Origin: Candidatus Binatia bacterium
GTDB taxonomy: Bacteria; Desulfobacterota; Binatia; UBA12015
Direction: 5' to 3'
NCBI GenBank assembly: GCA_029243485.1
Contig: JAQWRY010000011.1
Span: 1 to 64,000 of the forward strand
DNA: 64,000 bases
Shown in pieces: positions 45,677-54,969 of this stretch. Below the pieces are notes generated by a model. That model saw only the letters and a program-made list of their open reading frames with translations. It did no database searches and was not told the DNA's origin. A program made the position numbers and the translations under genes. Numbering within the stretch: the stretch's first letter is position 1; the number at the start of each line of letters is the position of its first letter.

Positions 45677-46708
45677 ATGATGGCTCCGAGAGGCCAAGCT
45701 ATGGTAGGCGTCCCCGCTGTGGCGCCAATCACAGAGTGCGCGTTCTACGTCGATGGGCAGTGGGTCGAGGACGCGGGGGTCGAGCAGCTCGAATCCGTTC
45801 TTCTGAACGACGTTCGCTCGGCCAACGACTTCGTCTGGGTATCGGTCGATCAGCCGGACCACGAGAGCCTCGAATCCCTCCAACGAAATCTGCACCTCCA
45901 CGAGTTGGAGGTCGAAGACATGGAGTCCGCCCACCAGCGGCCGAAGCTCGAGGAGTACGATCACAGCCTGCTCCTCGTCCTCCGCACCGGCGGGTGGAAT
46001 GCGTCCGCGGCGGAGGTGGAGCTCGGAGAGACCCACATCGCGGTCGGGCCGCAGCACGTGCTCACCGTGCACCACGGCTCCAGTCCCGCCGGCTCGACGT
46101 TCCGCGCGCGATGCCAACACGTCCCCAGCCACCCCGAGCGCGGGCCGATGTACGCGCTTCACGTGGTCTTCGACACAGTCGTCGACGAGTGGGTCCCGGT
46201 GATCGATGCACTCGAGGAACTGGTCGAGGCACTCGAAGAACGACTGCTCGCCGACGAAGTCGATCAGGAGCTCATCCGGGAGGTCTACGCCGCACGCGCG
46301 TCGGTCGCGTCGGCCCGTCGCGCCGTCGCGCCCCTCATCGAGATCACCAACCGACTGACCCTCGCGCGCGGCGAGCTCGTGCCCGCTACGCTGCGACCGT
46401 ACTTCCGCGACGTCCATGACCACGTGCTAAGGCTGAACGACCGACTCGACGATCTCCGCGAACTTACGGGCGCCGCCGTCCAAACCCACGTAGCTCTCGT
46501 TTCCCTCCGCCAGAACGACATTACGAAGAAGCTCGCCTCCTGGGCCGCGATCATCGCCGTGCCGACGATGGTCGCCGGTATTTACGGAATGAACTTCGAC
46601 CACCTACCCGGGCTCAATTCGGCGGCTGTCCTGGCCGCTGTGTCCACGGTGACACTCAGCTTGTGCGCGGGGCTCTTCGCGCGATTCCGACACGTCGGCT
46701 GGTTGTGA
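45677..46708 (+). CDS. CorA-family divalent metal transporter
   Basis: A 343-residue protein with the CorA layout: a cytoplasmic N-terminal domain (VSVDQPDHESLE, VEDMESAHQRPKLEEYD), a long coiled helix rich in Leu/Arg/Asp (VHDHVLRLNDRLDDLRELTG), and two C-terminal transmembrane helices with the selectivity signature GMN in VAGIYGMNFDHLPG. The loop replaces the usual MPE with HLP. Channels of this family move Mg2+ or Co2+/Ni2+. Start ATG 45677; a second ATG at 45701 is possible. Confidence 0.85.
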   Translation: MMAPRGQAMVGVPAVAPITECAFYVDGQWVEDAGVEQLESVLLNDVRSANDFVWVSVDQPDHESLESLQRNLHLHELEVEDMESAHQRPKLEEYDHSLLLVLRTGGWNASAAEVELGETHIAVGPQHVLTVHHGSSPAGSTFRARCQHVPSHPERGPMYALHVVFDTVVDEWVPVIDALEELVEALEERLLADEVDQELIREVYAARASVASARRAVAPLIEITNRLTLARGELVPATLRPYFRDVHDHVLRLNDRLDDLRELTGAAVQTHVALVSLRQNDITKKLASWAAIIAVPTMVAGIYGMNFDHLPGLNSAAVLAAVSTVTLSLCAGLFARFRHVGWL

Positions 46709-46769
46709 CCGACCGGCCCCGACACCCCGGGCTGCGTAGCCCGAAGGATCCGACATGACCTCGATCGCG

Positions 46770-47124
46770 TGCTCTCCCGTCTGACCGCACGCGCATTACG
46801 TCGTTTCACCGAGATCGAAGTTCATGACTACGCAAAATCTTCTGCACCTCTCGGGCGAGTAAGGCGTCGTGGAACTTGCCGCTCGGAGGCATCCTCGTCC
46901 TCGGAGTACAGCGGTCGAACGGGCAATACTTCGGCGCGCCGAGTGAAAACACCAGTGTCCTCCCGGGAGACGTGTTCATCCTCTACGGCCGCGCTGCTCG
47001 GCTCTCGAAGATCGACGTTCGCCGTGCCGACGACGCCGGGCTCTGTGTCCGCCTGGAAGGGGCCCGCGAACAGCGCGAATCGCTCGCCGAAGGGACGCGC
47101 CTCGACGCACTGACGCCCGCGTAA
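46770..47124 (+). pseudogene. TrkA-C/RCK-domain protein remnant
   Basis: The first block reads LTARALRRFTEIEVHDYAK, the linker before a TrkA-C domain. A frame-matched SGE, then TAA near 46860, then GVVELA corresponds to SGEYxVxELxV, so Tyr to stop is the simplest reading. A further frame change leads to LPLGGILVLGVQRSNGQYF, GAPSENTSVLPGDVFILYGR, the TrkA-C beta-sandwich proper, ending at TAA 47122-47124. The membrane half normally preceding this is absent. Fragment of a K+-transport regulatory or RCK-fused protein. Confidence 0.55.
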
Positions 47125-47139
47125 ACGTCTCCGAGTCCG

Positions 47140-48381
47140 CTACGTCGGGACCGCGAACACACTCTCCCGAAACGAGTCCTCGAAGTATTTCGCCTCCACG
47201 GCTTCCGGCCCCACCATCACCGAGATCAGAGGCATCATGCACAACGGGTCGTCGCGGATGCGCTCGATCGCGCACCGCCGTCGTTCCAGATCCTCGAGCC
47301 CGAAACGAGCGTTCAAGGCCGTTGCGAACAGCGCAGCAGCCCGCAGTCGACGCATCCGTTCGCGACGCTCCTCCGCGTACGGTGCGAAAACCTCAGAGCG
47401 CCAGTCGTGATCCTCGAGCAGAAGTTCCCCGAGAATCCTCGCATCGCGCATCGTGACCGAGACACCCTGACCGTTGATCGGGTCGTTGTAACCGGCGGCG
47501 TCTCCCATGAGCACCGCGCCCGGCACGTACGGCGGGCCCTCGAGCCACGAGTCGCTGCTCGGATACGAGCGACACGGGCCGATCGGGTGCGCCCCCGCGA
47601 TCGCACCGCTGAGGGGCACGCACGGCATGTCGAACGCCGCGAGCATCCGCTCGGCTCCACCCTCTCCTCCGAAGCGTCCGCGCTCGGCCGCGTCGTAGTC
47701 TGCGTAGAGCCGGATCTTGCCACCGCCCTGGGGGAAGATGAGATAGTTGATGTCGCCGACCTTGCCACCCGCCTGCAAATCATCGGGCCAGCCGTTCGCG
47801 CCGTCGATCAACAGGCCGGCGATCAGATGATCGACCGGATCTTCCACCAATTCGAGTCCGAGTTGCCGACGTACCGTCGAGGACCTCCCGTCCGCGCCGA
47901 CGATGAGGCGGCACGAGACTTCGCGATCCTCACTCTCGTGGGTGAAACGGACGCGTGGCTGCTCGCCAGCCGTGACCTGGACCGCCGTCACTCCCCGCAG
48001 AAACTCGGCGCCCGCTTCGACCGCCTGTTCTAGTGCCTCGTTTTGCAGCGTGACATGTTCGAGGCAGAGTGGTCCCGGAATGCCGGGCACGAGCGCTCCG
48101 ATCGGCAGCGGGTTTTCGGCCGCCATCTCGGGAGGCACCATCTCGTCGAAGGCAATGTGCCGCGCGAGGTGATGGCCCCCCGCAGCCACGAACCGATCGT
48201 AGAGGCCCACGCGCTTCACCTCGGCCACTCCCCACGGGGCGATCCACTCGCCGCGGACCCGATCGACGAACTCGGTCTCGCGCTCCACGATCAAGACTTC
48301 GAGACCGGCGCGCGCGAGCACGCCTCCGAGGGCCGTCCCCCCCACACCACCACCGACGATCACCAGGTCATAGGCCTGCAT
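47140..48381 (-). CDS. FAD-dependent monooxygenase (UbiH/PHBH-like)
   Basis: A 413-residue group A flavoprotein. LVIVGGGVGGTALGGVLARAG is the dinucleotide-binding start (GxGxxG), VGADGRSSTVRRQLG is the DG motif and VLMGDAAGYNDPINGQGV is the GD motif. The C-terminal region is short, with no fused reductase. Typical products are hydroxylated aromatics or quinones, although halogenation or geranylgeranyl-type reduction also occurs in this fold. Leftward gene convergent with the RCK remnant. Confidence 0.85.
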   Translation of the reverse strand: MQAYDLVIVGGGVGGTALGGVLARAGLEVLIVERETEFVDRVRGEWIAPWGVAEVKRVGLYDRFVAAGGHHLARHIAFDEMVPPEMAAENPLPIGALVPGIPGPLCLEHVTLQNEALEQAVEAGAEFLRGVTAVQVTAGEQPRVRFTHESEDREVSCRLIVGADGRSSTVRRQLGLELVEDPVDHLIAGLLIDGANGWPDDLQAGGKVGDINYLIFPQGGGKIRLYADYDAAERGRFGGEGGAERMLAAFDMPCVPLSGAIAGAHPIGPCRSYPSSDSWLEGPPYVPGAVLMGDAAGYNDPINGQGVSVTMRDARILGELLLEDHDWRSEVFAPYAEERRERMRRLRAAALFATALNARFGLEDLERRRCAIERIRDDPLCMMPLISVMVGPEAVEAKYFEDSFRESVFAVPT

Positions 48382-48757
48382 GCTTCGACTCCCCCATGCC
48401 CCGGAATCCGCGGCCAGCCTATTGTAGCGTGACGAGGGCTCGCATCACACCGGTTCCGGCCGAAAGGAAGCCGAGAGCCCTCCCCGCGACGGTCCCGGTT
48501 CGGGTGCGGCCGTCGCGCATCGCGTGCGCAGGAGTGGAAGACGTGACGGGAAGCTCACCGGGCGAGAAGCCGCGCGTCGGAGTCGTCATGGAGCACTGCT
48601 CTTCGCAACGCCCAGGCCAGGCCCGTCCGCTCAGAAAGTCAGCTGATCTGAAAGCGCTTTTTGCGAGCCGACCGCGGCCGCGTCGACCCTCGTTTAACTT
48701 CCGGAGAGAGCCACATTTGCCCCCGTTCACCACCGCTGTGCTAGACTAGGCCCCATC
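48382..48757. other. Intergenic region between divergent monooxygenase and hydrolase genes
   Basis: Both flanking genes read outward, so it should hold two promoters. TAGACT at 48742-48747 with TTGCCC about 19 bases upstream could be a poor sigma70-like site for the hydrolase. A minus-strand frame (48419-48733) is open but has no supported start or family. GTCAGCTGAT near 48637 is a partial palindrome. Confidence 0.3.
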
Positions 48758-49969
48758 ATGCAGACCGGACAGACGATCCGCGGGGCAACCCATTTGGCTT
48801 TCGATGCCGTCGAACAGGTCACACACATCGTCGAAGGGATGTACCGCAACATCTCCGCGGCACCGCTCCCGTTCGGCGCGGAACCCGAGGGACCGGCCCG
48901 CGGCATCGCCGGTCTCGTTCACGAAATCATCCGGCGTGTGAACGGCGGCGTCCGCGAGATCTCCGAGCTCGCCCTCGCCCCCCTGTCGAGCCACTTGGAC
49001 GGGTTCTTTCCTCCCGGCCCGCAGCGGGAGGCGGTCGCAGCCTTGCTGAACGGCGTGTGCGGCGATCACCTCGAACGGACCGAGAACCCTCTCGCGATTC
49101 CCCTCCAGTTCCGCACCTTCCACGAAAAAGATGCGGAGCCGGTGGACCTGCGCGCCGCCGTAGAACCCGGCTCGCCCTTCCAACCATCGAGCCGCGTCCT
49201 CGTCCTCGCGCACGGCCTGTGCATGAACGACCGGCACTGGACCTGGGAGGGCCACGATCACGGCCAGATGCTCGCCGAGCGATTCGGCTACACACCCGTC
49301 TACCTTCGCTACAACTCGGGACGACACGTATCCGCAAACGGGCGCGCACTCTCCTCGGCGCTCGCAGAGCTTTTGGACACTTGGCCAACCGAGATCGAAT
49401 CCATCACGCTCCTCGGATTCAGCATGGGCGGACTCGTCACGCGCGCGGCCCTCCAGGTCGGAGAAGAAGAGAAGAACGCCTGGGTCTCGCACGTCGACAA
49501 GGCCGTGTACGTCGGCACACCGCATCACGGTGCCGCTCTCGAACGCGGCGGCTTCCATCTTCAGCGCGTCGCCGGCTTCAGTCCCTACACCGCGCCGCTC
49601 GCGGCGCTGGGCCGGATTCGCAGCGACGGCATCACCGACCTACGGCACGGGAACATCCGCGCCGAGGACTGGCATCATCATGACCCGCACGAGGACAACG
49701 CGGACCATCGGCGCCCGTCACCGCTGGCCGAGGGCATCGCCCATTACGCGATCGCCGGCACGTTGTCTGAGGAGAAGAGTCAGCCAGCCGATAGACTCCT
49801 CGGTGATGGGCTCGTGCACCCAGAGAGCGGGCTCGGCCGACACGCCGACCCGGAGAAGACGCTCCGGTTCCCAGCCGAGCATGTGCGGATCGTCTACGGC
49901 CGGGCCCACCTCGGCCTGCTGCACGATCCCGAGGTCGCGCAAACCCTCCGCACTTGGCTCACGCGCTAG
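48758..49969 (+). CDS. Alpha/beta-hydrolase, lipase/PGAP1-like
   Basis: A 403-residue protein. The N-terminal 140 residues are helical, and the hydrolase core starts at RVLVLAHGLCMNDRHW (oxyanion loop HG). The nucleophile elbow is LLGFSMGGLVTRAA, then TPHHGAALERGG, and the C-terminal His is in RAHLGLLHDPEV. This is the arrangement of PGAP1/lipase-like esterases. There is no signal peptide. A probable -10 element is at 48742. Substrate is probably a lipid or aryl ester. Confidence 0.8.
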   Translation: MQTGQTIRGATHLAFDAVEQVTHIVEGMYRNISAAPLPFGAEPEGPARGIAGLVHEIIRRVNGGVREISELALAPLSSHLDGFFPPGPQREAVAALLNGVCGDHLERTENPLAIPLQFRTFHEKDAEPVDLRAAVEPGSPFQPSSRVLVLAHGLCMNDRHWTWEGHDHGQMLAERFGYTPVYLRYNSGRHVSANGRALSSALAELLDTWPTEIESITLLGFSMGGLVTRAALQVGEEEKNAWVSHVDKAVYVGTPHHGAALERGGFHLQRVAGFSPYTAPLAALGRIRSDGITDLRHGNIRAEDWHHHDPHEDNADHRRPSPLAEGIAHYAIAGTLSEEKSQPADRLLGDGLVHPESGLGRHADPEKTLRFPAEHVRIVYGRAHLGLLHDPEVAQTLRTWLTR

Positions 49970-50005
49970 TTCACCGCACCAGTCACTTCAGGACGGTCAG
50001 GACGG

Positions 50006-50941
50006 TCAGGACGCCGCCGTCATCCTCTGGCCGTGGCCGGGTCCGAACACGTCCATGTAGAAGGAAACTGCGGCACCGCCCTGTCTCTTGGCGCGATCCA
50101 GTGCGAAACCGGCGCTTCGCAACAGAGCTCCGAGTTCCGTGCCGTCCGACGGGAAGAGCGCAGCCCCGATGCTCACGGTACTCACGATCTCTCGGTCGGC
50201 GACGATCAGCGGCGTCGCGATGGCGTCGAGCAGGCGAGCGGAGACCACCCCGGCCTCCTGAGCATCCACCACGTCTTCGAGCAGAATACCAAAGTCGTCT
50301 CCGCCCAACCGGGCGACCACATCGTACGGGCGGACCGAATTCCGCAGCTGCGTCGCGACGTGCTGAAGGAGAATATCTCCCGTGTCGTTGCCATACGCGT
50401 CGTTGACGGCCTTGAACGAATCGAGATCCACCAGCAGCAGAGCGCCCGACGTCTGGTTGCGATCGCTGCGCGCGAGCGTCTGTAGGACGCGGTCCCGAAA
50501 CACGGCGCGGTTGACGAGGCCCGTGAGAGGATCGTTGCGCGAAAGGAAGGCAAGCCGTGCCGCAGCATCGACGCGCTCGATCGCCCAAAGGACCGAGCGC
50601 GCAAGGAGTTCACCGGAGCGGTGATTCTCTTCGACGTAGTCCTCCGCGCCTTCACCGATGACAAGACTCGCGAGATCGCGCTCCTCTCGCGTGCAGAGCA
50701 GGACCACGGGCAGCATCGGCGCGAGGTCCTTCAGATTCGCGAGCTCCGGCACGTCATGGCCGCCCGCGAGGTGGTATTCTAGGAGCACTGCGTCGAACGA
50801 CTCCTGTGCGAACTGCTCGACACCCGCGCCGACGCTATCGACGCATGTAACCTCGAAGCTCTCGCGCTCGACTCCGCGCAAGAGATCCTCAATCTGCGAG
50901 GCATCCGTCTCGCTGTCCTCGATGAGCAATACCTTGATCAT
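50006..50941 (-). CDS. Response-regulator-like GGDEF protein with an altered receiver
   Basis: A 311-residue protein. The N-terminal receiver fold begins IKVLLIEDSETDASQI, but the phosphoacceptor position is Glu55 (AVLLEYHLAGG), and the conserved Lys after GAEDY is also missing (GAEDYVEENH). The C-terminal domain is a diguanylate-cyclase fold: DLDSFKAVNDAYGN, an inhibitory I-site RPYD and an active-site variant GGDDF. Since GGDDF variants can be active, it may make c-di-GMP, but receiver phosphorylation is unlikely. Start ATG 50941 follows AGGAG. Leftward single gene. Confidence 0.85.
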   Translation of the reverse strand: MIKVLLIEDSETDASQIEDLLRGVERESFEVTCVDSVGAGVEQFAQESFDAVLLEYHLAGGHDVPELANLKDLAPMLPVVLLCTREERDLASLVIGEGAEDYVEENHRSGELLARSVLWAIERVDAAARLAFLSRNDPLTGLVNRAVFRDRVLQTLARSDRNQTSGALLLVDLDSFKAVNDAYGNDTGDILLQHVATQLRNSVRPYDVVARLGGDDFGILLEDVVDAQEAGVVSARLLDAIATPLIVADREIVSTVSIGAALFPSDGTELGALLRSAGFALDRAKRQGGAAVSFYMDVFGPGHGQRMTAAS

Positions 50942-51366
50942 GACGCTCCTGTGGTTCCGGGCCGAAAATCCCGTCGGCCTCATGGAACGGATCGGCGAAC
51001 TCCGCCGGTCCCTTGAGGGCACCCGCCCGATCCTGGGAGCGATTCTTTGACGAACGCTATGGCGTCTAGTGCCGAGCAGGCGGTGGGACCATGAAGGTTT
51101 TGCCCCTCGGCCGCGAGCGGCCCACGCACCATGTAGAAACCTGTGTCCCAGCGGACGAGCGTTTCAAACCGCGACTCGCAGTGCGCGAGGAGCTCCTCCA
51201 TCAGACATCGAAGTGTCCCTTGCGGCGTTCGGGGTCGAGAGTGCGGGCTCCGTGCACCCCGCCGAGCCGAAGCGCCCCCCTGCGCGGCGCCGCGATCCCG
51301 ACGAACCACCCAAGGCACCCCCGACCCCAAGCCGATTCTCGGCGGTCCGTGATTCCGCGCGAGGGC
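50942..51366. other. Gene-poor stretch with one unassigned small frame
   Basis: A minus-strand frame within about 50980-51200 reads MEELLAHCESRFETLVRWD and FYMVRGPLAAEGQNL, which looks protein-like but has no clear family, and its lower part runs into low-complexity sequence. I could not establish a start or function. The rest holds nothing recognisable. Confidence 0.3.
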
Positions 51367-52143
51367 TCAGAGCTCGCGGCGGGGACCGCCCATCGTTCCG
51401 GGCCAGCGAGAACTTCCGATCGTATCGACGAAGGGCCAGAAGCCGTCTGGATCGAGCGCGCCTTCTTGCGTGATGTCGCGCGCCGTCGGCATCGCCGTCC
51501 ATAGGTACGCGGACGCGTCACCCTTCATCGGGAGCAGGGTCGCGATCGGGTCCCACGGGCTTTGGATCAGATTCAATTTGCCCTGGACGTTCTCGCGGCG
51601 CACCGGCTGGTACGTGGTCTTCACCATCACGACTCGCGGAGGGAGATCATACGCCTTCTCGGCGCCACCCACGGCGCGCGAGACCTTGACCCACCACTCG
51701 TTCTCCTCGTGCGAGGCAGGGAGGTCTACGACCTCGCCCGTCTTCCCGCTGAACTCGACGAACGTGTAGCCCTGATGCGAGCACCGCGCGGTCACGTTGT
51801 CGCCCATGCGATAGTAGTCGATGTCGCACGGGAACTTCGGCTGCCCGTTCATGTCCTTGCTGATGTAGATCGCGGCTTCCTGATCGATGCCGTAGCCCAG
51901 CGTGTAGACGCCGGGCGTCCCGCGATAGTCGGCGTCGACAGCGATCACGATGCCGAACTCCGGCTCGTCGGGAACCGGGTAGCAATAGATCGACAGGTGG
52001 ACGGTCGGCTCTTTACCCGGGTCGATGCCCGGGGGGAGGAGCGCGGCAATCCGAGCCGGGTCGGCCAGGTAGTCGATCTTGAGAATCGGCCAACCCATGA
52101 TGTCGCCTGGGTTGATGCGGAGGTCTTTCTCGTCGGTGGCCAT
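51367..52143 (-). CDS. Acetoacetate decarboxylase (ADC) family protein
   Basis: A 258-residue protein. The ADC fold is signalled by YLADPARIAALLPPGID, VHLSIYCYPVPDEPEFGI, GYGIDQEAAIYISKDMNGQP and KFPCDIDYYRMGDNV. The Lys in GQPKFPCD corresponds to the Schiff-base Lys region of ADC, but neighbouring residues differ, so decarboxylase activity is unproven. Family members in this lineage include related dehydratases and aldolases of unknown substrate. Divergent from the VOC gene. Confidence 0.8.
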   Translation of the reverse strand: MATDEKDLRINPGDIMGWPILKIDYLADPARIAALLPPGIDPGKEPTVHLSIYCYPVPDEPEFGIVIAVDADYRGTPGVYTLGYGIDQEAAIYISKDMNGQPKFPCDIDYYRMGDNVTARCSHQGYTFVEFSGKTGEVVDLPASHEENEWWVKVSRAVGGAEKAYDLPPRVVMVKTTYQPVRRENVQGKLNLIQSPWDPIATLLPMKGDASAYLWTAMPTARDITQEGALDPDGFWPFVDTIGSSRWPGTMGGPRREL

Positions 52144-52256
52144 TGCTCATCTTCTCTTTTTCGATTCGGTCCGTGCAAGTCCTACGACACTTGCCCTGCC
52201 CGTTTCCGACGCGTTAGCGTGCCAGAGCAGCCCAGTTTTCGACCTCGGAGGAGCCC

Positions 52257-52715
52257 ATGTCCACTGTTTCTGCATCAGACGGCGTCGCAAGCCTCGGCCT
52301 GCCCCCGGTCGACCAGGTCGGCTTCGTCGTAAAATCTCTTGCGGAGGCCCGAGAGCGGTACGAGGCCCTGTTCGGCCCGTTCACCGAGATCGACGGATCC
52401 GTTCAGGAGGCCGAGTACCGCGGGCGGATCGCCGATGTGAAACTAGCCATCCTCTTCGGCCGCTCGGGCGATCTCGAGATCGAATTCATCGAGTGGCAAG
52501 ACGGCGAGAGCCCACACCGGGAGTTCATCGACACGGGACGCGAAGGCATGCACCACCTGCGCTACCGGGTCGACGACGTCGAAAGCTGGATCGCAAAGCT
52601 CGGAACCGTGGGCTACCGGGCGATCTGGTACAAGAAACTCTCGCCGGAGATCGCATTCTCATACCTCGAGCGCGAAGGGGATGCTCTTCTGATCGAGCTC
52701 CTGCAGATGCCGTAA
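52257..52715 (+). CDS. VOC (glyoxalase/dioxygenase fold) protein
   Basis: A 152-residue protein with a single VOC module of two beta-alpha-beta-beta-beta units: VDQVGFVVKSLAEARERYEALFG, then MHHLRYRVDDVESWIAKLG. The His in VDQVGFV-type strand 1 is replaced by Val/Gln, while the His of HHLRYRV and the Glu of LIELLQM remain, so metal binding may be incomplete. Function within glyoxalase/dioxygenase/methylmalonyl epimerase range unknown. Confidence 0.75.
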   Translation: MSTVSASDGVASLGLPPVDQVGFVVKSLAEARERYEALFGPFTEIDGSVQEAEYRGRIADVKLAILFGRSGDLEIEFIEWQDGESPHREFIDTGREGMHHLRYRVDDVESWIAKLGTVGYRAIWYKKLSPEIAFSYLEREGDALLIELLQMP

Positions 52716-52724
52716 GGCACGCAT

Positions 52725-53299
52725 TTGAAGACTCTCCTTCCGATCATCGCCGGCGCGCTCCTTCTGGCGTTCGCTCCGCCGGCACTCGCAGAGGGGCCGA
52801 TCCAGAAATTCCACCAGGATCTGGAGGGGGCGAGTCGGAGTGATGCCTGGCAGAAGCACCTCCCGTTCTTCGGAAACGAGTTCCGCGAACGCGGCCTGTT
52901 CCCGCCCTTCGGGCTATCCTTCGTCACGAGCGCATTCGAGCAGGACGTCTTGGTGGACAACATCACGATCGGCCGCCAATCGTTCGGGGAGGACCTGCGG
53001 GTCCCGACGTCCCCCCAGAAGACCCTCGATCTCTTTCTGCGCGCGGACGTGTTCGTGCTCCCGTTCTTGTCCGTCTACGGATTGGCGGGCTACTCCAAAA
53101 TAGAGAGTACGACACTGATCGTCGCGAGGCCATTCCAGATTGACAGCTCCGTCAGGAGCGAATTCGAAGGCTCGCTCTGCGGAGCCGGTGGTGCCATCCC
53201 GCTGCGCTACGAGAACCACTTTCTCTTCTTCGACGTAGCGGTGACTTTCGCGGACACGGGCGCACGCAGTTGAACCTGGGCCTGATGTTTCGGTTCTGA
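52725..53299 (+). pseudogene. Outer-membrane beta-barrel protein with a 3' frameshift
   Basis: TTG 52725 starts a signal peptide (LLPIIAGALLLAFAPPALA), followed by FHQDLEGASRSDAWQKHLPF, GLFPPFGLSFVTSAFEQDVL and DLFLRADVFVLPFLSVYGLAG, a pattern of alternating residues typical of barrels. The frame stops at 53273. In the next frame the expected end TQLNLGLMFRF with C-terminal Phe appears, stopping at TGA 53297-53299, which overlaps ATG of the next gene (TGATG). A one-base indel near 53255-53270 thus separates body and C-terminal signature. An internal deletion is also possible. Confidence 0.6.
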
Positions 53300-54210
53300 T
53301 GAATACGATCACCACCTTCGTCACCGACTGGTACGTGCTGGCGGTGCCCGTGATCCTCCTGGTGATCATGATCTGCATGGGGATGGAGCTCACGACCCGC
53401 GACTTCCGACGGGTCGTGGAATTCCCGCGCGCCACTCTCGTCGGCCTTCTCGGGCAGATGATCATTCTGCCCGTCGCAGCGCTCGCATTCGCGCACGCGC
53501 CGGGCCTCTCGCCGGAAGTCGCGATCGGCATCATGATCATCGCGGCTTGCCCCGGCGGCGCGACCTCCAACGTCTTCAGCTACCTCGGCCGAGCAAACAT
53601 CGCGCTCTCGGTCACGCTGACGTCGTTCTCGAGCGTGCTCTGCTTCCTCACTATTCCGTTCTGGATCAATCTCGCGATCGACACGTTCGGGGCGGGAATC
53701 GACGGCACCGAGACGATTCGACTGCCGGTCGGGCGCACGGTGGTCCAGCTCTTCGTCGTGACGCTCCTTCCCCTGGGGATCGGCATGGGGATCCGAGCGC
53801 GATGGCCCGACTTAACCGAGCGCGTTCGCGGGCCTCTGCGTCAGACGATGGCCGTTCTGATGGGCGCGGCACTCTTCCTCATCGTGGGCAGCGAGTGGGA
53901 CACGGTGTTCCAACACTTCCAGGCGTCGGCCGGGGCCGCTCTCCTTCTCGTCTCGGCCATGCTGGTGATCGCATACCTTCTCGCTCGCGCGTCACGGCTG
54001 GACGGGACGGACGCCTTTACGATCTCGATCGAGGTCGGCCTGCAGAATGGTGCACTCGCGACGATGATCATCGTCTCACTCCTCGCCCGCCCTGAGCTAA
54101 TCGTGTTCCCGGGGACGTACGCGGTGCTGTCGCTCCTGCCCGTCGCGCTCTGGACGGTCGTCATGCGGCGTCGGGTCGGCGGGGAGGAGCCTTCTAGCGC
54201 AGAGACGTAG
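53299..54210 (+). CDS. Bile acid:sodium symporter (BASS) family transporter
   Basis: A 303-residue protein with about 9-10 helices. CPGGATSNVFSYLGRANIAL is the signature of the SBF/BASS family. LLVIMICMGMELTTRDFRRV is the first-helix region, and EVGLQNGALATMII in the second half completes the substrate/sodium crossover. Its ATG overlaps the restored-frame stop of the beta-barrel gene (TGATG), pointing to former translational coupling. Substrates in the family include organic anions such as steroid conjugates and keto acids. Confidence 0.9.
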   Translation: MNTITTFVTDWYVLAVPVILLVIMICMGMELTTRDFRRVVEFPRATLVGLLGQMIILPVAALAFAHAPGLSPEVAIGIMIIAACPGGATSNVFSYLGRANIALSVTLTSFSSVLCFLTIPFWINLAIDTFGAGIDGTETIRLPVGRTVVQLFVVTLLPLGIGMGIRARWPDLTERVRGPLRQTMAVLMGAALFLIVGSEWDTVFQHFQASAGAALLLVSAMLVIAYLLARASRLDGTDAFTISIEVGLQNGALATMIIVSLLARPELIVFPGTYAVLSLLPVALWTVVMRRRVGGEEPSSAET

Positions 54211-54462
54211 TCCGACTCGAAGACCGGGCCGCAGCGCAAGACGGCGGGGCCCGGGTGTTCGACGCGCTTCAGGAACAGCCGTACTCGAGCGATGATGCAC
54301 TGGATCGATGCCACCCCCTGGGCGCGCTCGAATCGGTCCGGCAATGCGCCGCCCTGGTGAACGCCCAGAACACCCGGGCCCGGGAGTTCCTCGAGACGCG
54401 ACGCTGAGCCGTTCCGCTGGGAACCGTGCCTCTACTTCTCCGGTCCGAATCCGGTGAAAGGG

Positions 54463-54867
54463 TCAGGCTTCGTCGTCTTGGCCGAGGACCCAGCGTTTCA
54501 CGGCAAGGCCGCCGAACATCGTGAAGACCCGGATCTCGAGCGGCTCCTCGAACAGGTCGGTCACGTTGTCCTCCTCATCGTCGCCCCGGTCACCAAGGCG
54601 CGAGTCCGCGTCGGCGAGCTGCCGGGGCTCGATCGTCTTTCCGCCGAAGAGGCTAATGCCGCTCAGCCGCACGACCTGCCGTGGATGGACCTTGACCGTG
54701 AAACCGCCGAAAATCGCGATGGCGGTGATGTCGAGCGCGGGCGCCACCGGGCCCGCGGAGAAATCGATCTCCCCGCCCCCGAACAACGCTAAGGCCGTCA
54801 CCGGCTCGCAGGGGTCGAGGTCTGCACCGTCGACGGAACTCGCTCCAAAAATCGCCAGGCTGAACAC
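54463..54867 (-). CDS. LiaF/DUF1707-like cell-envelope protein
   Basis: A 134-residue protein whose pattern of ALFGG repeats (TALALFGGGEIDFSAG, TAIAIFGGFTVKVHP, LSGISLFGGKTI, FTMFGGLAVK) matches the C-terminal beta-helix-like region of LiaF/YvqF-type proteins. Those normally have membrane helices before this region, which are lacking here. Tail is highly acidic (RLGDRGDDEEDNVTD). The role in bacteria outside Firmicutes is unknown. Confidence 0.6.
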   Translation of the reverse strand: MFSLAIFGASSVDGADLDPCEPVTALALFGGGEIDFSAGPVAPALDITAIAIFGGFTVKVHPRQVVRLSGISLFGGKTIEPRQLADADSRLGDRGDDEEDNVTDLFEEPLEIRVFTMFGGLAVKRWVLGQDDEA

Positions 54868-54969
54868 GGGTCAACCCTAGCCACGATCCGCTTCGGATGG
54901 AAAGGCCCAGCCCGCTGCGTGGATCATTCCCTCCGCGCCCCAAATGGGATTGGGTGCGGCTCAAGCGCC

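Noticed and set aside
54211-54462. Plus-strand frame ending in AREFLETRR that resembles a crotonase C-terminus
   Set aside because: Too short and too weak to assign; only about 50 codons and no start.
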